DNA of 64,000 nucleotides. Source: an uncultured Flavobacteriales bacterium (lineage in GTDB: Bacteria; Bacteroidota; Bacteroidia; Flavobacteriales_D; Parvicellaceae). Positions 53,447 through 61,899 of the stretch are shown here, piece after piece (the first letter of the stretch is position 1; each line of letters starts with the position of its first letter). Location of the stretch: NCBI GenBank assembly GCA_913030835.1, contig CAJWDP010000010.1:1-64000 (forward strand). The letters run 5' to 3'. The position numbers and the translations under genes are program-made. The notes under the pieces are model-generated. The model worked only from the letters and a program-made list of their open reading frames with translations, searched no databases and had not been told where the DNA came from.

Positions 53447-54952
53447 TTACTTTTCTTTTTTCTGCGTGCCTTCTAGTTCTGATTTTGCTTTGTTTTCAGC
53501 CCATGAATGAAAATCGAAATAATCGAAAGGTCGGCCTTCAAACTGATGATCTTTATACTTATTTAGCTCATTGCTTAGCTGTTTTAGGTCCGCCACTTTA
53601 TCCTGTATGTTTTGAACTTTTTGGTGATTCAAAATGAATCGAATCAGCTCATCCTCTACTTTAAACAATCGGTCTTTCTTTCTCAAATAGCTCAGCGTAT
53701 TTTTTGCTAAATACTCTATCGTGAAATCGTTTCTTAGCTCATAATGAATAAGTAAATTCAGCAATCGAGTTGCCGAAAGTAAATCCGCTCTAACCTTAAA
53801 TCCCAGGTCATTTAAAATCTCATTCGTTTGGCGCAATGCATATCTAAAGTCGGATGATAAAAATGCCCATTTTGCTGTCAAAAAGTAGTATTCATATAGC
53901 TGGGGTTTACCAATTTTTGAAGAAAATCGTTTGAATTCTTTAGTGGTGTTCATAATTAAAGCTCCTGCACTTTCCACATTGTATTCTCTAAGGTAGTTCG
54001 TCAACCTGATATTTGTCGAGTAGAAAAAAACACGAGCACCAATATTATCAGAGGTGGGAATACCGTATTTGGTTTTGCACTGCTCCAATCGAATTAGGAC
54101 TCGATCAGCATCCAATTCCTTACCACAACTTTTATATGCATTGTGCAAATTGTATAGAGACGAAACATATCCTATCGGTGAGTACTCAATCAAGAAAGGT
54201 GTTCCCTCATACAATTCTGTCATTTGTTCTGTCAATTCCAGTGTCTTTAATTCATCACCAATAAAATAGGCATAGGTCAGGTGTAATCCCAGCCGGTACA
54301 TTTCTGCCCGTTTAGTGAGTGGGTAACCCTTACCCCCAACACCATCCATCTGCAAAAAAGATTGAAGTCGAATACTGTCATTCTGTGATCTCGATGTTCC
54401 AATTTCCAGCCTTGCAGCATAACAGTCTGTTGTCACTTTTTGCAATCGATTGAAGTTGGTAAGTTTCTCTGAAACTTTTTCTGCCTCTTGAATTCGATTA
54501 GAAGCCGCTTGATAATCAAATTGTTTGGACAACAATTCAACTTCTAATTCATTTACAACCAATTCCTGTGCAAACAATTCGTTATCTCTAGCAATCCTTC
54601 TGGCTTTTGAAACTTGCCGCATCGCCTGCTCATATAGCCCTTTGTGAAATAAAACCTCTACACTTTTCAATATTCCGTACACCTTATTTTTTGCTGATGA
54701 CTGATCATGAAATGAATTCAGACTTTTAAGTATTATTCGATACAAATAGTTTTTCTCAACCGCCAAGTTTTTTACAAAACCAAAGTCCTTTAGTTTGTCT
54801 TCATTGTATTTTTCTTGTGCAGAAATTGCATCAAACAATCTTATATATTCATTTTTTTCGCCAATAGTGTGTTTTGATGAATAGATTTTAAAATATCTTT
54901 TTTCCGACATTGTCATCGACTTGATTAAGTCAAACAAGGCTTCTTTAACCAT
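53447..54952 (-). CDS. Conserved Bacteroidota helical-repeat (TPR-like) protein, unknown function
   Basis: A 501-residue cytoplasmic protein without signal peptide. It opens MVKEALFDLIKSMTMSEKRYFK, a start I recall from a family widespread in Bacteroidota and annotated as hypothetical. The sequence is almost wholly helical, with TPR-like pairs (for example VEVLFHKGLYEQAMRQVSKARRIAR and WAFLSSDFRYALRQTNEILND), which points to a protein-binding superhelix. The C-terminus is charged and ends EGTQKKEK. It lies ten bases from the convergent cold-shock-domain gene and has an A/T-rich upstream region. No enzyme motif is visible. Confidence 0.75.
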   Translation of the reverse strand: MVKEALFDLIKSMTMSEKRYFKIYSSKHTIGEKNEYIRLFDAISAQEKYNEDKLKDFGFVKNLAVEKNYLYRIILKSLNSFHDQSSAKNKVYGILKSVEVLFHKGLYEQAMRQVSKARRIARDNELFAQELVVNELEVELLSKQFDYQAASNRIQEAEKVSEKLTNFNRLQKVTTDCYAARLEIGTSRSQNDSIRLQSFLQMDGVGGKGYPLTKRAEMYRLGLHLTYAYFIGDELKTLELTEQMTELYEGTPFLIEYSPIGYVSSLYNLHNAYKSCGKELDADRVLIRLEQCKTKYGIPTSDNIGARVFFYSTNIRLTNYLREYNVESAGALIMNTTKEFKRFSSKIGKPQLYEYYFLTAKWAFLSSDFRYALRQTNEILNDLGFKVRADLLSATRLLNLLIHYELRNDFTIEYLAKNTLSYLRKKDRLFKVEDELIRFILNHQKVQNIQDKVADLKQLSNELNKYKDHQFEGRPFDYFDFHSWAENKAKSELEGTQKKEK

Positions 54953-55037
54953 ATTTCAGAGTTTTAATTTTAAATATAAATAAAATTGAATTTTTTGATC
55001 GTATAGAAGATTTTTATGGCTCAGGAACGGATAAGAA

Positions 55038-58000
55038 ATGAAACTTACACTACTCATTCTTTTTACGTTAACTTGTTGTGGGCTATCCTTGGCCTCAACC
55101 TATTACGTTAACGACAACTCTACCTCAGGTGATGTTTATTGCACAGCTATCGGCAGCAATTTGAATCCCGGCACCTCATCTGCTCCTTTCGCTACACTGG
55201 ATCATGTTGTTAATACCATCACACTAATTCCGGGCGATACGGTATTCGTTGATGCAGGCTACTTTTATCAAACCGATGCGAATCTCAATTTGAATGTGAG
55301 CAACATTGCAATAATTGGTGCCGGAAGTCCACTTACAATTTTTGACAACGACCAAGGTAGCGTTGATGCAAACAGATGGGCCAGTATTACAGCCAACAAC
55401 ATAACAATTCAGGGAATAAAAATCACTGGTTACAACTATGGATTGGGTGGGGCAAGTGCACTTGATATAAATGGGGCCACAGGGATACTCATTATTGACC
55501 TGCTCTCCGACGAGAATAAGCCCGGAGGCGGTGCATCTTCGATCGTAGTTGGCGGTGCTTCGCAGGTAGATTTTATCGGTGGTGGTTCAAATTGCAACAC
55601 TGCACTTTCGGTCGCTGGTGGTGGTGTTAATGTTGAGGGAAGCGGCAATTTGGTTGCCTTTTTTGATTATTCATTTTCTAACAATTCAAAAGATTGGCAA
55701 GGGGGCTCAGGATTGTATATCTCCGGCGATAATTCAACGACCGTAACTGTGTCCAATTCTATTTTCGCTGATAACAGAAACGGAAGTGCAACGGGTGGGG
55801 CGGCTGTTTATATAGCTGGGTCAAATCTGACCATTGACAGCTCATGCTTCTCAGACAATACCTATACCTACAGCGGCGGTCCTGCATACGGAGGAGCGAT
55901 CAGTGTCGGACGAGGAGCTACCGTATCCATTTCCAATTGTTCGTTTTCAAACAACTCCTGTTCCTCAAGCGGAAAAGGCGGAGCAATAGCTATCAATACA
56001 GGGTTCTCGGGGAGCGGTTCTGCTTCAATCGTAAACATCGACACCTGTTCTTTCTTGAACAATTCGGCAAGCAGTGAAGGCAATGACCTGTACGCCAGAG
56101 TCGGATCAGGAAATCCGGCCACCTTCAATGTAAACGAGTGCTCTTTTTCGGGAACTTCGCTTGACATTCGTGAGGACAATACCGCCACAATCAATATCCA
56201 AAATTCAGGAAATCCAACAGCCACAGGCGTTGGAATAAACTTTATCAATACAACTGCATTTTCAGCTTCCGTTTCTACAAATTGTCCGGCACTAACAGGT
56301 TCTTGTTACACCCCTTTATGCACGCCTCCTTCTCCCTTTACACTTAGTGGCATTCCCAATCCAATTTGCATCGGTGACAGCGCAACCATTTCAATTTCTG
56401 GATCAGAGGTAGGAGTTGCCTACCAATTAAGAGACGATTCGGATAGCTCAGCTATCGGATTACCCATTTCAGGCACTGGGGGAGTTATTTCATTTTCTAC
56501 CGGCCCTCTTGCTTCAACCACGTCTTTCAATGTACTGGCTTCCGAAATAACGCTACCGACTTGCCAAACAGGCCTAGGTCCAATAACAATTGTAGTGGAG
56601 GCCCCTCCAACAATAAATGCCGGGCCAAACACTGTGCTCTGCTCGGGAGACACTATTCCTTTAGGCGGTTCGCCAACAGCAACAGGAGGTTCAGGAGTAT
56701 ATACATATAGTTGGTCTCCGGCAACCAGCCTTAGCAACCCATCCGATGCAAATCCTCTGGCCTTTCCTACTATTGACACTTGGTATTTCCTATCTGTTCA
56801 ATCAGGATCTTGTACCGTGTTCGATTCAGTAGAAATTACGGCATCTCCATTGCCAACTGCAGACGCAGGCTCAGCAGTGCTAGAAATCTGCTCAGCAGAT
56901 ACTGTGGTAATTGGCGGCAGTCCGTCAGGAACAGGAGGATCAGGAGCACTGACATATGAATGGCTTCCGAACACAACCATCGACACGAATACAAATCCAA
57001 ACCCATTGGTTTTCCCAACCACCTCGACAATGTATACACTTGAGGTCCGCGATTCGATCGGATGTTCTTCTTTGGATACTGCCTTCGTATTTGTACATCC
57101 TGTGCCCATTGCAGTTGCTGTAGCTTCAGCTTCGACCTTATGCGAGGGAGACACTGTTCAGCTCAATGCTTCAAGTTCTTCAGGAGGTAGCGGGGGTCTT
57201 TCTTATCATTGGTCCCCCGGGAGCAGTGTCAGCGATTCTCTAGCCCCAACAGTATCGAGTTGGCCATCAGACACCACGCTATACATTTTAACAGTAACTG
57301 ATACCAATATGTGCACTGCCACAGATAGTGTTTTGCTTTTTGTTCAGCCAATTCCTCAAATCGATCTAAGCGGAACAGTAACCATGCCAGACACCTGCAG
57401 CAGCTCTTCAGGAAGTATTGTAGGAACTGCTGCCACGAGCTCATCCGGTTCTATATCCTACCTGTGGAGTGATAGTATTGCTATTATAGGAACCAGTCCG
57501 AACCTCTTAAATTTAGCCTCCGGAACTTACTTCTTAACTGTAACGGACAGCATCGGGTGCTCTGCAGATGCAGGACCATTTGTGGTATCAGAAATTGCCG
57601 GCCCAAGTGTTGACTCCGGCATGGTTAATATTACCCTGGCTTCTTGCGGAGCAGCGGATGGATCAATTACCGGAATAATAGTAGCAGGTGGATCATTACC
57701 ATATACGTTTCAATGGACAGACGGAGCCTCAATAGTAGGAACAGGAATCGACCTATTGAATATAACTACAGGAACGTATACCCTATCCGTAACGGACGCA
57801 AACGGTTGTATGGGATTCGCCGGCCCCTTTACTGTTTCTGAATTCGGTTCACCCATCATAGATGTCACTCTTCTTAGTATCACAGCCGAAACCTGTGACA
57901 GCGCTAATGCTTCCATTGACGGAATTTCGATTACCGGTGGAACGGCTCCATTTACGTTTGAATGGACGGATGGAATTTCAATAATTGATAGCACGCTCAG

Positions 58001-58898
58001 CTTAAACGAACTGGAGAGTGGATCGTATTTCCTCACAGTGGTAGATAGCAACGACTGTACGTCGGAATACGGACCTATTACAGTTCCCGGAATTTCCGGA
58101 CCAGAAATTGACACTGCTGGACTGATCGTGACCAACACAAACTGCGGACTAAATAATGGTTCGATAACCGGCATTCTGGTTAACTCTGGATCCGCACTGG
58201 ATATCCTATGGAGCACGGGCGATACACTATTGGATTTGTTTGGCCTAGAATCCGGAAGCTATACCTTAATGGTAACGGACACGAATGGATGCTTGACATC
58301 AGCTGGCATTACATTAGGTTCAGATGGTTCACCTACTGCGAATGGCACAGATGATTATGCTACAACCCCTGCGAATACACCGGTGGAAATCAATGCGGGC
58401 TTAAATGATTTCGGTGATATTTCCACAATACATATTATTTCTGGTCCCTCCAGCGGCTCCGCGGTTAACATAGGCTCTGGCATCATTGAATATATTCCAA
58501 ATACAGGATTTTTTGGACAAGACACCATTGTTTACGAAATATGTGATTCGCTCTGCTCAAACTTATGTGATACTGCGCTGATTTTTATAACGGTAGAGGA
58601 AGAAACCACAATGGATATTCCCAACGGATTTTCTCCTAATGGAGATGGAATCAATGACGTCTTTTACATCGAGGGACTGGAAAAATACCCTAACAACGAC
58701 ATTATAATATTCAATCGTTGGGGTAATGAAGTTTTTTCGGCCCAACCGTATAACAATGACTGGAATGGCAAATCAGTCAGTGGTAACTTGAAAGTGAGTG
58801 GGGAGGTAGTTGTTGATGGAACGTACTATTTTGTTTTGAATTTAAATGAGCCAGGGGAATTACCCGTCAATGGTTTCATCGAATTAAGAAGAAATTGA
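55038..58898 (+). CDS. Surface protein with SprB-like repeats and T9SS type B sorting domain
   Basis: A 1286-residue cargo protein. After a signal peptide (residues 1-19) comes a parallel beta-helix-like region (to about residue 420) with short Asn/Ser-rich repeats such as ISNCSFSNNSC. An Ig-like segment (435-520) is followed by three PKD-like repeats (about 522-770) built on G-D-T-[IV]-x-[LI] and [SE]WxP cores. Four SprB-like repeats follow (about 773-1095, each with GTYxLxVTDxxGC), then a cadherin-like domain (about 1096-1190) and the C-terminal CHU_C/type B sorting domain (NGFSPNGDGIND, IIIFNRWGNEVF). Type B cargo depends on a PorP/SprF-type partner, which is the next gene, two bases away. 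A gliding or adhesion role is possible. Confidence 0.9.
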   Translation: MKLTLLILFTLTCCGLSLASTYYVNDNSTSGDVYCTAIGSNLNPGTSSAPFATLDHVVNTITLIPGDTVFVDAGYFYQTDANLNLNVSNIAIIGAGSPLTIFDNDQGSVDANRWASITANNITIQGIKITGYNYGLGGASALDINGATGILIIDLLSDENKPGGGASSIVVGGASQVDFIGGGSNCNTALSVAGGGVNVEGSGNLVAFFDYSFSNNSKDWQGGSGLYISGDNSTTVTVSNSIFADNRNGSATGGAAVYIAGSNLTIDSSCFSDNTYTYSGGPAYGGAISVGRGATVSISNCSFSNNSCSSSGKGGAIAINTGFSGSGSASIVNIDTCSFLNNSASSEGNDLYARVGSGNPATFNVNECSFSGTSLDIREDNTATINIQNSGNPTATGVGINFINTTAFSASVSTNCPALTGSCYTPLCTPPSPFTLSGIPNPICIGDSATISISGSEVGVAYQLRDDSDSSAIGLPISGTGGVISFSTGPLASTTSFNVLASEITLPTCQTGLGPITIVVEAPPTINAGPNTVLCSGDTIPLGGSPTATGGSGVYTYSWSPATSLSNPSDANPLAFPTIDTWYFLSVQSGSCTVFDSVEITASPLPTADAGSAVLEICSADTVVIGGSPSGTGGSGALTYEWLPNTTIDTNTNPNPLVFPTTSTMYTLEVRDSIGCSSLDTAFVFVHPVPIAVAVASASTLCEGDTVQLNASSSSGGSGGLSYHWSPGSSVSDSLAPTVSSWPSDTTLYILTVTDTNMCTATDSVLLFVQPIPQIDLSGTVTMPDTCSSSSGSIVGTAATSSSGSISYLWSDSIAIIGTSPNLLNLASGTYFLTVTDSIGCSADAGPFVVSEIAGPSVDSGMVNITLASCGAADGSITGIIVAGGSLPYTFQWTDGASIVGTGIDLLNITTGTYTLSVTDANGCMGFAGPFTVSEFGSPIIDVTLLSITAETCDSANASIDGISITGGTAPFTFEWTDGISIIDSTLSLNELESGSYFLTVVDSNDCTSEYGPITVPGISGPEIDTAGLIVTNTNCGLNNGSITGILVNSGSALDILWSTGDTLLDLFGLESGSYTLMVTDTNGCLTSAGITLGSDGSPTANGTDDYATTPANTPVEINAGLNDFGDISTIHIISGPSSGSAVNIGSGIIEYIPNTGFFGQDTIVYEICDSLCSNLCDTALIFITVEEETTMDIPNGFSPNGDGINDVFYIEGLEKYPNNDIIIFNRWGNEVFSAQPYNNDWNGKSVSGNLKVSGEVVVDGTYYFVLNLNEPGELPVNGFIELRRN

Positions 58899-58899
58899 G

Positions 58900-59838
58900 A
58901 TGAATAGGCAGTTTACCATACTCACATGCATGATGTTCATTGTCTCTTTAAGCACATTGGCTCAAAACCAATACCATATGAGCCAATTTATGTTGCATCA
59001 ACCCTTTATAAATCCTGCAGCACAGGGAAGCTATAGTAATTTAAACGGAGCTCTTTTTTACAAAACACAATGGACCAATTTTGTTGGCGCTCCTGAAATT
59101 GCAGGATTCAATATCAATACACCCCTGGGAAAAACACAGAAAAACGCGATTGGTCTAACCCTGGTCAAAGACAAAGTCGGAGTAAATAACAACTACGATG
59201 TATCGGGCAACTACAGCTACCACGTAAAAACAGGAGAAAAGAGCTTCCTTTCGCTTGGCCTAGGAGCGAGCATTATGATGATGCAAAGTAACTTAGGAAA
59301 CGTACACACCATTATGACCGATGACCCTGTTTTTTCAGGGAATACAAGAGTGTTTTTCATGCCCAATTTTAAGCTAGGCGCGTATTATTTTGCAGACAAG
59401 TTTTATGTCGGGCTTGCCACACCTAACCTGTTGAAAAACAGAATTACGTTTGGCAGTGAATTGGAAAGCTCGACCGAGTTCGACAGCAAAAATATTCACC
59501 TTTACTTTCACTCAGGATATCAATTCTTAATCAATGAAACCGTTGATCTAATGACATCGGTTTTGGTGAAACATGTGAGTGGAGCGCCGATACAGTTTGG
59601 ATTAAATGCCCAAGCTGTGTACAAGAAGAAAATCGGCGCAGGAGGTGCATTCCGATCCAGTCAAGAAATCAGTTTGCTACTCAATTATCAGCTTGTCCCT
59701 GAACTAAAACTCGGGTACGCATACGACCTTAATTTTGGAATCATTGGCAATTATTCCACTGGAACCCACGAGGTAATGCTGATCTACAATCTTGTTTCGG
59801 ATAAAAAAATACCAATCATAGAAGTCCCTAGATTTTGA
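58900..59838 (+). CDS. PorP/SprF-family T9SS outer-membrane protein
   Basis: A 312-residue barrel of the PorP/SprF family. The signal peptide (residues 1-21) is followed by the family start QYHMSQFMLHQPFINPAAQGSY and alternating strands, for example AIGLTLVKDKVGVNNNYDVSGNYSY, ending HEVMLIYNLVSDKK and a short tail. SprF-like proteins are needed for secretion or attachment of particular type B cargo, so the preceding gene is the likely partner. The start lies one base after the cargo gene's TGA. The stop TGA overlaps the TTG start of the next gene, so all three are one operon. Confidence 0.93.
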   Translation: MNRQFTILTCMMFIVSLSTLAQNQYHMSQFMLHQPFINPAAQGSYSNLNGALFYKTQWTNFVGAPEIAGFNINTPLGKTQKNAIGLTLVKDKVGVNNNYDVSGNYSYHVKTGEKSFLSLGLGASIMMMQSNLGNVHTIMTDDPVFSGNTRVFFMPNFKLGAYYFADKFYVGLATPNLLKNRITFGSELESSTEFDSKNIHLYFHSGYQFLINETVDLMTSVLVKHVSGAPIQFGLNAQAVYKKKIGAGGAFRSSQEISLLLNYQLVPELKLGYAYDLNFGIIGNYSTGTHEVMLIYNLVSDKKIPIIEVPRF

Positions 59839-61772
59839 TAAATTATTTCTCACATAAGATTATTCTTGTTCATCTTCTGATTGGGATCGCATCGATCAAT
59901 TTTGCTCAAAAGGATCCGATAAAGACCGGAGATTTTAACTATGAGCATCGATTTTATAAGGAGGCAGTCGAAAATTATTTGGCTGCACTTAATTCCGATA
60001 AAACCGATCCGGCAGCTCGATTATATGCCCGACAGCAATTGGCCTTTAGCTACCATCACCTATTTGATTACGAAAATGCGGAGAAACAGTACCATTCCCT
60101 TGTCAATGACACCGCAAATGAAGACTTCAATATTTTTGTGAATTATGGGCACATACTCAGAAACAATGGCAACTATCACGGGGCATTGGATGCCTATTTA
60201 GAATATGCAGAGCGGACTGGAAAAGCCTCTGAAATTGATTATTATTCGATGGCCTGTCAATGGGCCATTGAGCACCAAGAGATGGAGTCGGATTTCACAG
60301 TGAGTAGGACCAATATAGAGACCGGAGGGAGGAGTTTTGGTGTTGCCATGCACAACGATGGATTGATCTATTCAAAAGCCCAATCTTCTGATTACAACAA
60401 GCACACTGTATTCTATGATATCTGTTTTGCAAAATGCATGGATTCGATCAATTTCTCTCCGCCAACTAAGCTTTTGGGATCTATGAATAAGGCTTTTTAT
60501 GAAGGAGCTCCAAGCCTGACAAGGGATGGAAGCTTCTTGTATTACACAGGCAACTCCTCAGAAAGGGTCGTTTATCGAGAAAGAAACCGAGAGAAGAAGC
60601 ATTTTCAGCTTAGTAAAAACGGCACAAATATTTTAAAGGTTTTTGTTGCGGAGCACTCGGATAGCGGTTGGGTAAATTCGAAAGAATTACCTTTTAACAG
60701 TTTGGAATACAGCTGTACGCATCCTTGTATAGATGAAAACAACAGCAAATTGTTCTTTGTTTCAAATATGCCGGGCGGTTTTGGAGGCTATGATATCTAT
60801 TGCTCGATTAAACAAGATTCTAGTTGGAGCAAACCCTTTAATCTGGGTCCTCAGATCAATTCTAAAGAAGATGAAATGACTCCATTTATTTTGGGAGACT
60901 CGCTGTTTTTTTCGTCCAAAGGGAATATGGGGTTTGGTGGTTCGGACATTTTTGTCGCTGTATTAGTTGATAGTGCAGTAGAGAGCGTAAAAAATATGGG
61001 GCACCCGTTTAATTCTCCAAAAGACGATTTTGCCTTCGTGATTAGAAAAGATCAAAAATCAGGATACTTATCTTCCAACAGGGAAGGCACACATGGCTAT
61101 GATCACGTGTATTATTTCCAAAAAGAAATCCCCGAATTTCCGGATACGATCAACACACTTACTCTGAACAAAGTTACAGGGAAGCCAATACCGGGAGTAA
61201 AGTTTACCGTTGAACCGGACATTGACCCAAATATTATGAAAATCAAAAAGACAGACGAGGATGGCCAGCTAGAGCTTATATTACCGAAGCATATTGAATA
61301 CCTGGTTACTTTCTACGCTGAAGGTTACGAACCGATAGAGCTAATTGTACCCAAAGAAAACCGAGAAGATATTATCGCTAGGTTCGGAGAACTGGAGCTG
61401 ATTCCAATTGCAACAAAAGATGTGGTTCTTGAAATCGATGAAATCTATTTCGACTACGATAAAGCCACCATTCGGCCTGAATCTGAAGAGGCGCTGCGCA
61501 AGATCATTGAATACCTGAATATTTACCCTGAAGTAAGTGTGGAATTGAGCGCTCATACTGATTCAAGAGGGAGTGATTCCTACAACCAAAGACTCTCTCA
61601 AAAAAGAGCCGAATCAACCGTAGCCTATTTGGTTAATAAAGGCATTGGAGCTAAACGACTTCATCCTGTCGGTTATGGCGAAAAGAAGTTAAGGAACCGA
61701 TGTGCCAATGGCGTCAAGTGCAGCGATGAGGAGCACATGTTCAATCGTAGGGTAGAGCTGAAGATTCTGTAG
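59835..61772 (+). CDS. OmpA-family protein with TPR, PD40 and OmpA domains
   Basis: A 645-residue outer-membrane-linked protein of the PorE/SprF-associated type. The start is TTG, overlapping the preceding stop (TTGA); no ATG is available nearby. After a signal peptide (about residues 1-24) are TPR-like helices (about 28-150) and then PD40/WD40-like beta-propeller repeats (for example LFFVSNMPGGFGGYDIY, LFFSSKGNMGFGGSDIF). A carboxypeptidase-regulatory-like segment follows (about 440-520). The C-terminal OmpA domain (about 535-645) has EIYFDYDKATIRPES and HTDSRGSDSYNQRLSQKRA, which binds peptidoglycan. It probably anchors the cargo/SprF assembly to the cell wall. Confidence 0.92.
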   Translation: MINYFSHKIILVHLLIGIASINFAQKDPIKTGDFNYEHRFYKEAVENYLAALNSDKTDPAARLYARQQLAFSYHHLFDYENAEKQYHSLVNDTANEDFNIFVNYGHILRNNGNYHGALDAYLEYAERTGKASEIDYYSMACQWAIEHQEMESDFTVSRTNIETGGRSFGVAMHNDGLIYSKAQSSDYNKHTVFYDICFAKCMDSINFSPPTKLLGSMNKAFYEGAPSLTRDGSFLYYTGNSSERVVYRERNREKKHFQLSKNGTNILKVFVAEHSDSGWVNSKELPFNSLEYSCTHPCIDENNSKLFFVSNMPGGFGGYDIYCSIKQDSSWSKPFNLGPQINSKEDEMTPFILGDSLFFSSKGNMGFGGSDIFVAVLVDSAVESVKNMGHPFNSPKDDFAFVIRKDQKSGYLSSNREGTHGYDHVYYFQKEIPEFPDTINTLTLNKVTGKPIPGVKFTVEPDIDPNIMKIKKTDEDGQLELILPKHIEYLVTFYAEGYEPIELIVPKENREDIIARFGELELIPIATKDVVLEIDEIYFDYDKATIRPESEEALRKIIEYLNIYPEVSVELSAHTDSRGSDSYNQRLSQKRAESTVAYLVNKGIGAKRLHPVGYGEKKLRNRCANGVKCSDEEHMFNRRVELKIL

Positions 61773-61818
61773 AAACGTCAAGTGTAAGTTGACCAGGAAT
61801 CCGAGCAAGGATTTCGTT

Positions 61819-61851
61819 AAGAGGGGGATTACTTATTCCCCTTCTTTTTTT
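61819..61851 (+). terminator. Intrinsic terminator of the 55038-61772 operon
   Basis: A ten-pair stem (AAGAGGGGGA at 61819-61828 with TCCCCTTCTT at 61837-61846, one G-U pair) closes an 8-base loop and is followed by a T-run. It ends the cargo/SprF/OmpA operon before the oligopeptidase gene. Confidence 0.82.
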
Positions 61852-61899
61852 GCCCGCAAACCTTGATTTATTATTTATATTTCGACCAAATAAATCAAT

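Noticed and set aside
55038-58898. Cargo protein as SprB itself
   Set aside because: It has only four SprB-like repeats and a beta-helix front half, and is far shorter than SprB; a relative is all that can be said.
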